This document shows positions 44,186 through 55,351 of a DNA stretch of 64,000 nt, in pieces. Each line of letters opens with the position of its first letter. Position 1 is the first letter of the stretch. The position numbers were made by a program, and so were the translations under genes. The stretch comes from Dipteronia dyeriana (Eukaryota; Streptophyta; Magnoliopsida; Sapindales; Sapindaceae). The notes under the pieces were generated by a model that made no database searches, had not been told where the DNA came from, and saw nothing but the letters and a program-made list of their open reading frames with translations. The DNA lies in contig CM065297.1 in assembly GCA_032871835.1 (NCBI GenBank), positions 20,190,098-20,254,097 on the forward strand. The letters run 5' to 3'.

Positions 44186-45850
44186 TTGACCGGTCATTTG
44201 AAAAGGCATATTGACAAGGCATGCCTGCATACGGACATGTAGACACTACAATCCAAACACAATTACAACGGAAACTATACGGGTCCGTTATGACTCTACA
44301 TATGCTAGAGAATGCATGTCACTTTACATTGCACAAAATGATGAACCAATTAATTTCGATGACAGTGTTTTTTATTAAGAATTTATCAAAAAAGCATACA
44401 ACCCTCGATTTTAAGTTGTTTCTAGAAACACTAAAAGGACCGATTTGTTAAAATGTTTTAAAACCCAACGAGATAACTTGATGGGTGAATTACAACATCT
44501 AAATATTTCTATTGCATTAACTTCCGATATTTTTAACGCATGTTCTAAACATGACAATTTACGTGTCATATGAAACTATTTAGACTCTAATTGGAAGTTA
44601 CAAAAAGAATTATTTGATTTCGTAATATGGATTTTCAACATACCGCACAAAATAATTATAATTGCATCGTTTCTGTTTTAGAAACTTATAAAATAACTCA
44701 ACACATCCTTTCTATCACATTAGATAATGCATTGACAAATATAAACTATATTGCATTATTTTCTGGTATGAAGATTGTAGGCGATCGTTTAGATCGCATC
44801 AGAGATGTCATTTCTTGGATCAGCTCCTCTAATCTAAGATTGCAAGAATTCGACAAATACTGTCAACTTAACGGTCTCCGACGCTGACGATTCCAAACAG
44901 AAATGTCGGTAATGTGGAATTCTACTTATTTAATGCTGCAAATTTTTTTGGATTATGATACAATTATTTCAAGTTATTATAACATGAAAATGACCAAAAA
45001 CGACCATCCAATACTGACCACAGAGGATTAGTATGTGGCATATATTTTTGTTGAATTTTTAAAGATTTTTTAAAATTTCACTTTAACTCTTTCCAGAGTC
45101 TATTATCATATATCTTCTCAGGCAATCCATCAAATTGTGGAAATGTCCGAAATGTTAAAGATGTATAGGGAAGATGGCAGTTGTTGCCATGAAAACCAAG
45201 TTTAAAAAATACTGGTTTACAATTCCTTTCCTTGATGACTTAGGTGTTGAACTAGATCCTAGGGTAAAATTATATTATTTAGAAACTTTTTTTTTTGAAT
45301 ATACTGGTTATAAATTGGAGTTAGATTTTTCAGAACAGGTTACTGACATTCGAACCAAGTTGTTCGAAGTTTTTAGTATTTTTGAGTGCAGGTTTAGCGG
45401 CGTTAACATGCAAGCATCAACAGAACAGCAGGATACACTCCCGTTGAAGAAAAGTTGGAGCATTCTCAAACGCTAAAAAAAAGATGGCTCATCAACCCAA
45501 GCTCTATGAGCTGGCGGAGCTACTGCAACTGGAACTGGAGGTGCCGAACTCAACAAGTTCCTTGAAGCTCAGTTTGATTCATTCAGAAACACAGAGGAAT
45601 TTGATCTGCTGTAATTGTGGAAGGACTATAGCTACAGATATCTCATCCTGTCACACCTATCACGTGACGTACTCGTTATACCTGTGTCTGATGTTCCTTC
45701 AGAACAGACATTCATCACGAGTGGATATATAATTGAACCAAAAATAAGTTCTTTGTCTCCTGAGATGGTGGGGGTATTAACATGCCTTCGGGATTCGGAG
45801 CATACATGAAAGAGGATGCAAAATGAAATAGAAGACTAAGAACTTATTCA
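43922..45850 (+). pseudogene. hAT transposase (BED finger, Ac/Tam3-type), decayed
   Basis: N-terminal acidic start 'MDNNDIDLSRPAEKTERPSG', then a BED finger: 'NGKCKFCQNLYASS' (Cys pair near 44065) and 'GHLKRHIDKAC' (His/Cys near 44193), split by a (GT)n(G)n tract. The catalytic region follows in shifting frames: 'TAQNNYNCIVSVLETYKI', 'SITLDNALTNI' (the D-N-A block), 'GDRLDRIRDVISWISSSNLR', 'FQTEMSVMWNSTYLML', 'AMKTKFKKYWFTIPFLDDLG'. The C-terminal dimerisation block is 'ILSHLSRDVLVIPVSDVPSE' and 'SGYIIEPKISSLSPEMVGVL'. About ten stops or shifts; inactive. Confidence 0.87.
44102..44184 (+). repeat. (GT)n(G)n microsatellite within the BED finger
   Basis: About 30 GT units and a run of about 17 G between the metal-binding Cys pair and the His/Cys pair. 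Related proteins have only a few residues here, so the tract is an expansion inside coding sequence. Confidence 0.9.
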
Positions 45851-46390
45851 AAATTTCTCGAATTTATATGTCGATGAGGGTTCCGGCAGTAATCAGGTCC
45901 ATGACTAGGAGTGAAGATTGAAGAGTTATCGATTGCATGACACTCTTTTTACATTTTTTTTAATTATACATGTACATTTACTTAACTACTTGTATGTTGT
46001 ATTACAATTGCATTTTTTTTCCTTTATCAAGTTTTTATCCCATTGGAATTTTCTTGGTAAGGTTTTTAATGAGCCAATCATGTAAGTATGTAATACTGAA
46101 AATTTGAAATAAATAAATAATTCTTCATTTCATATTTTCATAATTTCATTTATTATTTATTTTCTTTATTCTTTAATCTTTATTTATTCTTTGAACTATT
46201 TTATTAAATAAAATAATAAATCTATCTATTTTCTATATTTTTTTATTAGACTAAAATAATAAATAAATAAACAAATTACAATTAAAAATACATAAGTTAA
46301 ATTGTTAAAACAATATTATAACAAATAAATTTAATACTTTAAAATTTAAATTAAAAAATTAATAATTTTTTTTTAAAATTTTTTTGGACT
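45851..46390. other. hAT 3' untranslated region
   Basis: AT-rich, with many 'aataaa' words (46100-46330) that could act as polyadenylation signals. No gene. Confidence 0.6.
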
Positions 46391-46526
46391 CGACCTGGAG
46401 CCGGCCCATTTAGGGCCGCCTTAACTGGCACACGAGCTGGCACGACTCTGATGGGCCGTGTTGTGCCCCCATTTCGTAAACCACGTGCCAGGCCTATATG
46501 GATCGAACCCGTCTGTTTTTACACCA

Positions 46527-46552
46527 TATATATATTGTATGGAACTATATGT
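46527..46552 (+). mobile_element. SINE tail end and right target duplication
   Basis: 'tatatatattgtat' then 'ggaactatatgt' (46541-46552), identical to the 12 bases at 42068-42079. Marks the right edge of the SINE split by the hAT element. Confidence 0.72.
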
Positions 46553-46622
46553 AACACTTTAGCTGATTGGCCATGCACATATATTTAAACTTGGCCTTGA
46601 ACCCGAATTGACAAATTCCAAG

Positions 46623-47089
46623 TAGGGATGACAACGGGGTGAATTCCATTTAGTTTTTGAAAACCTATCCCCTCTTAAAACACCTCAATAGAGGGAGTGG
46701 GGCAGGGTGGGATGGGGTATGCTTTCCACATCCCCACCCAATTTACCCACTTTAACCCATTTATCACTTTTTTTAATCTTGTCAAAAAAATATTTAATAA
46801 ATAATAAATATATATCCCAATGATTATTATATAATATATAAAGAATTCAAAAAAAATATATTGAAAATCATCTTATAAATATAATCTTAAAACTAAATAA
46901 ATAAATTCAATCATTTTAAAATTCAATAATAAAATAAATAAATATTACTTTTAAGAGGGGCGGTGTGGGGATTATAAAACCATCTCCGCCCCATACCCAT
47001 TACAGATTTTATTTCCTCATCCTGTACTTTCACTACCAACCTATATCCATCCCATAAGTGCGGGTCCTGCGGTTATTTTGCTATCCCTA
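46623..47089. mobile_element. hAT-like MITE
   Basis: Left tip 'tagggatgacaacgggg'; right tip, reverse-complemented, 'tagggatagcaaaataacc'. Flanked by 'attccaag' (46615-46622) and 'attcgaag' (47090-47097), an 8-bp duplication with one mismatch. 467 bases, non-coding, with inverted 'ccccacccaatttaccc'-type and 'ggggcggtgtgggg' segments. The tip resembles the cagggatg-type tips of hAT elements. Confidence 0.75.
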
Positions 47090-47097
47090 ATTCGAAG

Positions 47098-47489
47098 AAA
47101 AAATTTATCAGATAATTGCTTATAATTTGGTCAACATATAATGACATCTTAGGGCGTAGAAAATGGGCTTTTGTGGGAAAGAATGTAGATCCAAGCTCCT
47201 CTACAGTGTTGAACCAATGAACAATCAAGCATTTTCCATGAGTTCCCACTACCGAATCATATCCCGCTGTACCTTAGAAATACCTTAGAAAAATCCACTA
47301 CCATTGATTTAACTAAAAACAGGCCCAATGGTCAATGTGGTTCGGTGGAAAGTGGAAAGTGTATTTGCTGTCGATGACCCAGTTCGAGTTTCCTGTTACA
47401 CTCACAACAATATACTAAATCAAACATACATTTTACTTATTTAATTTATTGAGATTTAATGTATACACTCTGAAAATAAATAAGCAAGT
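47098..47489. other. Region with possible SINE remnant
   Basis: Mostly nothing identifiable. 47327-47400 has a box A-like 'tggtcaatgtggttcggtgg' and a box B-like 'cagttcgagtttcc' about 40 bases apart, which could be an old tRNA-derived SINE. No target duplication found. Confidence 0.35.
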
Positions 47490-48670
47490 GTTTAATTAAC
47501 TCATATGGTGAATACGTTTTAATCGATTATCACTAACTTTTCTTGATTAAACAATATTAAAATTCACCCCATAAACAAACATACAAAATCAAATGTAAAG
47601 TGCGAAAAAATAAATAAATGATTTTTACGTAAAAACCCTTTAACAAAGGAGTAACCACGGGCTAACCACTTAACATACAAAATCAAATGTAAAGGCGAAA
47701 AAAAAAATAAATGATTTTTACGTAAAAACCCTTCAACAAAGGAGCAACCACGGGCTAACCACTTAGCCACTATGATCCTCAAATCCACTATTGTAATGAT
47801 GGTTACAATCTAAATTGACCACCTAGTCACACTTCAAGGTTACTAACCTACCACTACTACCCAACGGACCTTAATAGTGATTCTTGATCAATGGTTGCCA
47901 ACACAACTTGATTGCAAGACTTTACTTGTTTGTGCATTACACATTATAGTCACAAGACTTAACTCTCAAATAAGAGATCAATAACCTATGTGAATATATG
48001 CAATATTTTAAATGCAATAATGTTAGGCAAAACACTAAATGCTTAATTAGATGTTGAGATACAAATCTAACAACCTAATTATCAAACAAAACCATATCAA
48101 CCTAAATTGTCATAAAATGGTAAGGACAATAATGCAATCAATTGATCCTAACTAACAATGTCTAAATGCAATGCATAGAAACTTAGCTAGATGACAAGTA
48201 TGATCTAAATGCTAGCTATCACAAACAAACCCCAAACATGTCACAATTTCAATTGATATACAATAAATATGAAGATTTGCTAACCTAAGCAATAAATGAC
48301 ATTTCTTGATAAACTAGAAAAATAAATGAGTAAGAATGATAGTTCTACTTACCAATTAATGAAGACCCATGCTTTGAATGATGCTAAAGATGCAAAATGA
48401 AGATGGGTTGTGGAGTTTGGAGAGCTAATGAACAAAGCTTGAAGCTTTCTCTCTCTAGGAGATTCTCCCTCTCACTAAAAATGTATTCTTGAAGCCCTCA
48501 AACAAGTTGGGAAAGAAGATGAAGTTTAAAACAAAGGCCAATAGTTTCGTCTAACGTAATCATTAGCTACCTTTTTTAAATTTCAAACGGCGCGTGATCT
48601 TTGGGGCTTGTGCACCTACCTACATTCTCGCACGTTGTACTTGGTGACATCTACATGCTTTGATGACATC
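47490..48670 (-). repeat. Probable T5 3' LTR
   Basis: Minus-strand 'cccgtggttgctcc' followed by 'gggtttttacgtaaaaatc' repeats the 3'-LTR motif of T4 and of the solo LTR. Its U3-to-U5 polarity is right to left, and T5 antisense coding starts about 220 bases to its right, the arrangement seen in T3. Tips are uncertain: right near 'tgatgacatca' (48660-48670), left near 47490. Confidence 0.5.
47578..47762 (-). repeat. Two-copy tandem duplication (about 93 bp) in the T5 LTR
   Basis: 'acatacaaaatcaaatgtaa' through 'ccacgggctaaccactta' occurs twice in a row (47579-47671 and 47672-47763) with a few differences, for example 'aggagtaaccacgg' against 'aggagcaaccacgg'. It duplicates the region that should hold the LTR polyadenylation signals. 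Confidence 0.85.
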
Positions 48671-48675
48671 ATTCA

Positions 48676-48677
<2 letters not shown>

Positions 48678-48725
<48 letters not shown>
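48678..48725. repeat. (AT)n microsatellite
   Basis: About 23 AT units between the T5 LTR and the leader of the antisense gene. Confidence 0.95.
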
Positions 48726-48727
<2 letters not shown>

Positions 48728-48888
48728 TTTAAACCTTTTCATTTCCCTCTCACCACTTCGTATACTTTCTATAAACCTTAATTTTTACTTCTTCTCTCCA
48801 AATCTTCAGCTTTCTCTTCGTCCTAGCTTTTTCTCGCTAGCACTTCACGCTTCCTTGCTCTCATCAATCTTTCAGGTATGGATCTTAT
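48726..48888 (+). promoter_or_regulatory. Promoter and leader of the T5 antisense gene
   Basis: A TATA-like 'tctataaacc' near 48767 lies about 120 bases before the first ATG (48889), followed by a pyrimidine-rich leader. T3 shows a similar TATA-like box about 135 bases upstream of its antisense start. Confidence 0.5.
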
Positions 48889-49584
48889 CTTTCTTCATCA
48901 ATATTTTGAACTTCTCATGCGTGCCATTGAAGCGGGTGATAACGAAAATATCACTAGGCTTGAGTTTATAATGTGGGGTCACTTTCACATGTACACTCCT
49001 TCATCTTAACCCGTTGCCCTAAATATAGATTATTCTGTTGCTCACCCTGAGTTTGTACCTTCACACGCTAACCCTCTTGTTTTGACCTCTGTTGATGCTT
49101 GTCCAGATATGTTAAGGACAGTGATTTCCCGAAAGACTGCCAGAGCTTTGCCTAAAAAGTCCACTTGTCTTGTGAGTGACTTGAAGATCACTTTACATAT
49201 ACTGAAAATGGAGGAAGTCCCGAAAGAACGGTGAACGCACATGCTGAGGTTTTCTGCTGATCACCAATGTGCATTTGATTACGAGATAAATGTGGTGACT
49301 GATCACGAACTTGGGAGTTCAGTGATAGGTTTGACATTCCTCATTCGGTGCATCTGATTTCTAGCGGCGAGCGCACTGTATGAAATCCTCTTTCTAGTGT
49401 CGTTGCCCTTTATGGAGCCATGCTATCTTCCGGAGTCACTATCCTCATCAAGCCTTTCAAAGGTCGATTGTTGGCTGATGTGGGTGTTGCTCCAACATAA
49501 ATGACCCCTTACTCATATCGGGCGATCAACTTATGGCAATTATGGAGAAAAATTAGGACTAGGCTCCCCGCCGATCCCCCAAGT
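48889..49584 (+). pseudogene. T5 antisense gene, N-terminal part
   Basis: 'MDLIFLHQYFELLMRAIEAG', 'LKITLHILKMEEVPKER', then in another frame 'ALYGAMLSSGVTILIKPFKG' and 'GVAPT', 'TPYSYRAINLWQLWRKI'. This is the same order as the T3 domain 'NGVRLPLHPTLRRA...LTPSFWRYLIGFLGLW', hence the putative gypsy-type-transposon family. Cut at about 49584 by copia A; continues at 59079. Stops at 49009 and 49231 among others. Confidence 0.7.
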
Positions 49585-51512
49585 TATGCCTTAAATATGT
49601 AATTTGTAAATGGATTTAAGAAATAAATAAAAAGAAAAATTCAATTCATTCTTGTTGTGTTGTTTATTTTGTAGCTTGTGCATATATTTAACATCCAAGA
49701 TTGCCGGATGTAATCTCGAACTGTGTATATAAGTGTCATATACAGATGGATACGATAAGAGACGTGCAATCTAAATAGTCCATAGATAGAAAATAAAGCT
49801 GGATACTTTATTTGTGGTTAATCTATAGTTGCGGTCCATTCCATAATGTACTGGGCCACGATCTATATGAATCTCTCACCAAGATCCGTTTACCGATGAG
49901 ATTCATATATATCAACTAATGATGGCTATATATGGGTGATCTTAATCATGAGTGTCTTATCGACTCCTTCAGGTTAAATCGTTGTCTTTGATATATCATG
50001 GGTGAGGTCAGATGCATTTCCTGATCAATATACTCCGTATGTTGTGATTACGGTTTGGCTTGTGGCTGGGAAGGTTTGTACACAATAGTGGAATCCACTC
50101 CTTCTTGTGAGAAGTAGACGGTTGTTTCCTTAAGGATTGATTCAGGGCTTGGACAATATGAGCGCTCTCTTAATTCCGTAAGGAAATAGGATTCATTGTC
50201 CATTAGAGAATCAATGGTACTTAAAGGATATATGTAATTAGAGGGGTATAACGGATATTATGACCCAGCTCTAATTATGAACTATTACGGAGGATCACAC
50301 CATGTGTAATAGCTATATCGATGGACACTGAGTTATATCGGTCTGTGTAAAAGCGTCTACAGTTGAGAGAGTGCAGCTTCGGGTTTTCAGTGGAATAATA
50401 CCGAAGTTAATAATCAAGGAATATTAATTAAAGAGTTTAGCTAATGTTTTTGAGGATTATTGAAGCTCAAAATATTGTGGGTCCATTAGGTCTCCTTGCT
50501 AGCCCGATCGATTTAGGTAACAAGGGTCACGGTTAATTAATTGGATTGTTCAATTAATTGTGTTACGAAAGTGACACGGAGATTATTTAATTAGTGAATG
50601 TTTATAGTTAAATTAATTAAATAATTAGATTATTTAATTATATTGATAATTATGAATTATGAATTAACTATTAATTTGAGGGTGTTAGTTGATATATAGA
50701 TTTAGGTGAAGATAAAATAATAGGATTATTTTATTTTACTAAATCATTTATCTAAGTATTTGAATTTAAGTTTAAATTTAAAATTCTTATTATCACTTTT
50801 AATATATTAGATATATTTGAAAAGGATAACTAAAAGATATATATCAGTTATAACAAAAGAGATTGCATTGAATGCAAATTGGTGTGTGTACATATATATA
50901 AGTGTTTGTATAGGATACAAACAAGGATATATATTAGTAAAAAAAAATACGTTGACTTTTTACCAAAAATAAAAATGCACAACATAAGTGGAATATATAT
51001 ATATATATATATATTTCTTTTGAAAACAAAGTGTGTGCAAACGTGTTTTTTTTTAAGAAAAAGTTGATTTTGTTTTGGTGTGAACCTGATACACACGTGA
51101 ACGTAAAAGAAAAAAAAACACTTAAGTTTTACATGATATGTAATTTATATGTGTGTGAAATCAATACACCAAATTGAGAAGAAAAAGTTTCTTCAAGTAT
51201 TTCTCTACATCCTCCATTCAAGTTCCTAAGATTTTGACTCGCCCACAACAATTACCAATCCCAGGAGATAGCAATGAGGATCGAGTGGTTCAGACATGAG
51301 CATATCGTAAAGTGAAGGAACCTCCAAACGTTGGTAAGATTTTCGTCTTCTGATTTTATTGATTACAATTTCCTGTGTTTACATATTGTATGTATTAGTT
51401 CTGAAAAATAATTACGATCCCAAGTTCACTGGTCTCAGATACAGATTATGATTTGTATTAAAAAAATTTAAAACCTAGTTCCGCTGCGTAACCGATGAAC
51501 GGGGTTCCAACA
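49585..51512 (+). repeat. Copia A 5' LTR
   Basis: Ends 'gaacggggttccaaca', the same tip as 59078. The first bases differ from the 3' LTR ('aagttatgcct' against 'ggggtttatgccc'), and about 80 bases present in the 3' LTR at 57330-57410 are missing near 49850. Confidence 0.85.
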
Positions 51513-51513
51513 A

Positions 51514-51527
51514 TTGGCATCAGAGAC
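51514..51527 (+). other. Copia A primer-binding site
   Basis: 'ttggcatcagagac' one base after the LTR; one or two changes from the tggtatcagagc complementary to initiator Met tRNA, the usual copia primer. Confidence 0.8.
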
Positions 51528-53182
51528 AATTTATTTTTTCAGAACAGGAAATTGTTTTCGATGCTCCTGTATGTATGAATGTTTAGGCACCATCTTTATG
51601 ATTGTATGAATGTTTATAATTAAATTGTTTAATTTAAACATGGTTGATCGTAAATTTTTATGGTACTGTGGATTTAGGGTTTATAGGTTGTATAATTTTT
51701 ATTTTATTTATTTTACTGTTATTGTATTTTAAATAAATATAATTGTAACCTGTAAACGAAGAACTGGAAACGCGTGTTGCCGAACACTGTTCACACGGTA
51801 CTGTTCATGCACTGTTCAACAGGTACTATTCACGATGTACTATTCACATCATGCATGGTTCCGTTGGCAAGTGTTGCCTAGTGCGTTCCGTGCAGATTTC
51901 CTGTTTCGGATTCATGAAATGAATCGGAGTGACCTGAAGAGACTGGAAAATATCTGAAGTTACTAGAAGACAAAGGAATGCCTTGGGAATTTTTTTGTAA
52001 TTTTAGATTCCAATATTTTAGGTTAAATAATCTACAGTACTCGGTCAATTCATGTATGCTTTATATTATGTGATGATAAAAGTATTATCATGCATACGTA
52101 TGTCATTTAAATTAGATGTGCCTACACAAATATATTTGATATGTCATACATGCATCATAGCATGGTATTTTATGTATTTTATTTTAATGTGATTAAAATG
52201 GGCAATATACATAAATGGCTATGAATAATGAGATTAGTTTTTTTTTAATAGTTAGAAAACTTGGTAATTCTCATTAATATTAATCTAGTTATTAAAGTAT
52301 TTAATAAATTAGATTAATAGGGTCATTTATTAGGATTAATTTCATTAATAACCTAATAATAAATGGTCTGAATGAAATGATAGGCTTTTAATAGTTAAAA
52401 CTTGGTAAACACTAACATAATAATCTGACCTTGTAAATAGTTTACAAAGGCTTAGATTATTCACGAATAGATTAGATTTTTAATTGTTAAAAATCATTAA
52501 TAATTTATTAGTTAATTAGAATTTGTTTCTAATTAGTTAATGCGCTAGATAACTTGATTAAAGTTAGTCGTTTAATCCTGTAGAGTCTAGGTGCATTAAC
52601 GGTTAATAAAAAACCCTAATTTTAAAATAGTGAGTAGGAGAGGGATATATGACATATATATCCCGCGGTCTCCATCATTAGTTCAACACCGTGAGATCCG
52701 AGTGGGGCCTTGTGACGACTTTGCTTTCGTCCTCCCTAAGGAGGGTTTCCACAAAGGTCATTACCAAGGTTGACTTCCTAATGGATAGGATTTCTGAGGG
52801 TATTTCGGGATTGACCGACCCTAAGGCAACAATTCTCGAGTTAAGCTCATGAGATATGAAATGGTGTGTTACACTCACGAAGGTTTTGATTAAGTTTGTT
52901 AATTAAAAAGCTGACTGAATGAACGATGGTTTAATGATATGGAATAAGAGTTATTCTAGAATATCATTTGATTGGGAATGTCTCGGTCCAACATGTAAAG
53001 ACTTGACCGACCCTAAGGCGGCACTTCTTTGTGGTATGTTGGATTGTCATGGTATAGTAACTAGTTTTAGGGTAGTTCTAGTTCATTAAACATGTGCATG
53101 CATCATGTTTAAATTTATGCCAAGGCACTTGCACTTGTTTTGAATAAATGACTGAATGAATGTTTTATTTATTACAGCAATA
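51528..53182 (+). other. Copia A leader (non-coding)
   Basis: About 1.65 kb without a gene. It contains short repeats of 'actgttcac' and 'gtactattcac' near 51785-51850, and two copies of 'ttgaccgaccctaaggc' (52811-52827 and 53003-53019) that are also present in the copia B leader. Possibly packaging or translation-control sequence (inference). Confidence 0.7.
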
Positions 53183-53926
53183 ATGTCTTCTGCATTACTT
53201 CAAATTCTCGTAAACGATAAATTCACTGATGATAACTACACTAAGTGGAAACTTAACATTAATACAATATTGGTCACCAAAGATCTCAAGTTGTGCTTAC
53301 GGAGGAATGTCCTCCAGCACCTGCTGCTAATATCACATGAACTGTTCTTGAGGCATACGAGCGATGGGTCTTATCTGATGAGAAAGCCCAAACATATATG
53401 TTGGTTTCAATGACAGACATGCTTTTCACAAAGCACGAAGCAATGACATCAGCATTCGAAATCATGGAGTAATTACAAGCTATGTTCGGGCAGCCCTCCG
53501 AGCAAAAGCGACACGAAGTTGTTCATTCTGCTATGCTCGCTCGCATGAAGGAAGTTATGTCAGTTCGGGAACATGTCTTGAGTATGATGTCCTACTTCAA
53601 CAAGGCAGAAATCAATGGCGGGGCCATTGGCGAACCCAGTCAAGTGAGCATCATACTGACGACTCTTTCGAAGAGTTTCGATTAGTTTAAGAGTAACTTC
53701 GAGATGAACAAGTTAAGGTTCAATCTCACACAGTTTCTCAATGAGCTCACTACCTTTGAGTCATTGACTAAGGACAATAAGGACAAGACTGGTGAGGCAA
53801 ATGTTGCCAAACCATCTTCCTCCAATAATAAGAAGAGGAAGAGATCTGTTGGAAAGATGAAGGGTAAGCCCAAACTCAAGAAAGCCCAAAACGAAATAAA
53901 AAGTCCAAGAAAGGTAAATATGATTT
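53183..53926 (+). pseudogene. gag: Copia A gag
   Basis: 'MSSALLQILVNDKFTDDNYT', 'KWKLNINTILVTKDLK', frameshift near 53290, 'LEAYERWVLSDEKAQTYMLV', 'SMTDMLFTKHEAMTSAFEIM', 'GQPSEQKRHEVVHSAMLARM' and 'GGAIGEPSQVSIILTTLSKS'. This is the UBN2-type gag of plant copia. It ends in a Lys-rich stretch; the CCHC zinc knuckle expected before protease is not found, the sequence jumping to 'DLIVLESCLVEDDSS'. Stops near 53472 and 53683. Confidence 0.85.
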
Positions 53927-55330
53927 AATTGTTCTTGAGTCATGTTTAGTGGAAGATGATTCTTCGCCCTAGATAGTTGATTCTGGGGCCACTAACCATG
54001 TTTGTTCTTCTTTACAATGGACTGATTCTTAGACACAACTAGAGAAGCAAGCCTTCTCAATGCGTGTGGGGTCAGGGGATATTGTGTCGGCACGAGCAGT
54101 TGGCGTAATTGGATTACGTTTTTGTAATAATTATATATTGTTGGACAATGTATTTTATATTCCTGGATTTATACGGAATTTGATTTCCATTTCTAAGTTG
54201 TTAGAACAAAAATATTCTATTTCTTTTAATAATAAGTCTATTATTATTAAAAAGAATGGTCTGAATATTTGTTCAGGAATTTATGAAAACAATTTGTATG
54301 TGTTAAGACCGTTAATACATACTACACTGCTTAACACCGAAATGTTTAAGGTTGAAAAACTAAACGAAATAAAATTTCTCCAGATAATGACACGTATTTA
54401 TGGGATCTAAGGCTTGGTCACATCAACCTTGACCGGATAGACAGACTAGTAAAAAAGGACTTTTAAGTGAGTAAAAGGTTGGCACCCTATCTGTCTGCGA
54501 ATCTTGTCTGGAAGGTAAGATGACTAGGAGACCTTTTACTGGAAAAGGGCTTAGAGCTAAAGAATCGCTAGAGCTTATACATATAGACGTCTGTGGACCG
54601 ATAAAGTTAAATCTAGGGGTGGTTATGAGTATTATGTCACCTTTATAGATGACTACTCAAGATACATATACATCTACTTGATGCAACGCAAGTCGGAAAC
54701 ATTTGAAAAGTTCAAATAATTCCGAGCTGAAGTTGAGAATCCATTAGGTAGGACTATCAAGTCACTACGATCTAATCGTGGAGTGAGTACCTTGACCAAG
54801 AGTTTAAAGACTTCATGGTCGAGCATGAGATAGTTTCCTAATCCACAGCTCCCTGTACACCTCAGCAAAATGGTGTAGCGAAGAGGAGAAATAGAACCTT
54901 AATTGAAATGGTGAGATCTATGATTAGTTTCTCATAATTACCAAATTCCTTCTGGGGATATGCATTACAAACAGTGGCATACATTTTGAATGTGGTGCCA
55001 TCCAAATCTGTTCCTAAGACTCCCCTAGAGTTGTAGAATGGTCGTAAAGCTAGTTTGTGATATTTTCGCATATGGGGGTGTCCAACACACGTGCTGAAGA
55101 AAAAAACTAGAAATCTAGACTCCAAGTCTGTTGTTTGTCTGTTTGTAGGATACTCCAAGGAGACCAGAGGTGGACACTTCTATAGTCTCGAAGATAACAA
55201 AGTATTTGTATCGACAAATGCAACGTTTCTTGAGGACATTTATATTAGTGACCATAAACTTCATTCTAAGATTGTATTGAATGAGTTGGAGCCTGGTGAG
55301 ACTAGTGCTTTATAAATAAGAGTTATTGAT
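53927..55330 (+). pseudogene. pol: Copia A protease and integrase
   Basis: Protease: 'IVDSGATNHVCSS' (D-S-G active site), 'GSGDIVSARAVGVIGLRF', 'NVFYIPGFIRNLISISKLLE'. Then GAG-pre-integrase 'LWDLRLGHINLDRIDRLVKK' and 'CESCLEGKMTRRPFTGKG' (zinc module). Integrase core: 'LIHIDVCGPI' (first Asp), 'FIDDYSRYIYIYLMQRKSET', a disrupted second Asp region ('SLRSNRG'), 'PCTPQQNGVAKRRNRTLIEM' (the Glu of 'VAERRNRTL' is Lys here), 'KTRNLDSKSVVCLFVGYSKE'. Stops and shifts near 53972, 54410, 54718, 55036. Confidence 0.87.
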
Positions 55331-55351
55331 CTATAAACATCTGAGAGTCAT

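Larger units (their letters stand above)
42273..46526 (+). mobile_element. hAT-type DNA transposon
   Basis: Left tip 'tagtgtaaat'; right tip, reverse-complemented, 'tggtgtaaaa', close to the hAT 5'-YARNG rule (TAGTG). Both ends carry subterminal GC-rich segments rich in 'ggcc', 'ggcac' and 'gtgcc' words (42300-42500 and 46390-46510), as expected for transposase-binding subterminal repeats. It contains a TATA box, a leader intron and a transposase pseudogene. The 8-bp target duplication lies in TA repeats (near atatata) and cannot be fixed exactly. Confidence 0.78.

Noticed and set aside
44049..44246. A His-Thr-repeat frame on the minus strand.
   Set aside because: It is the reverse of the GT microsatellite within the hAT BED finger.
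48660..48971. A plus-strand frame starting with an Ile-Tyr repeat, possibly a membrane protein.
   Set aside because: Its start is the (AT)n microsatellite and the rest is the leader of the T5 antisense gene in another frame.
52678..52878. A 66-codon antisense frame in the copia A leader, with a 66-codon counterpart in copia B at 61235-61435.
   Set aside because: Both begin at GTG and not ATG, and most differences between the copies change the amino acid. That is what neutral sequence does, so I do not call a gene.
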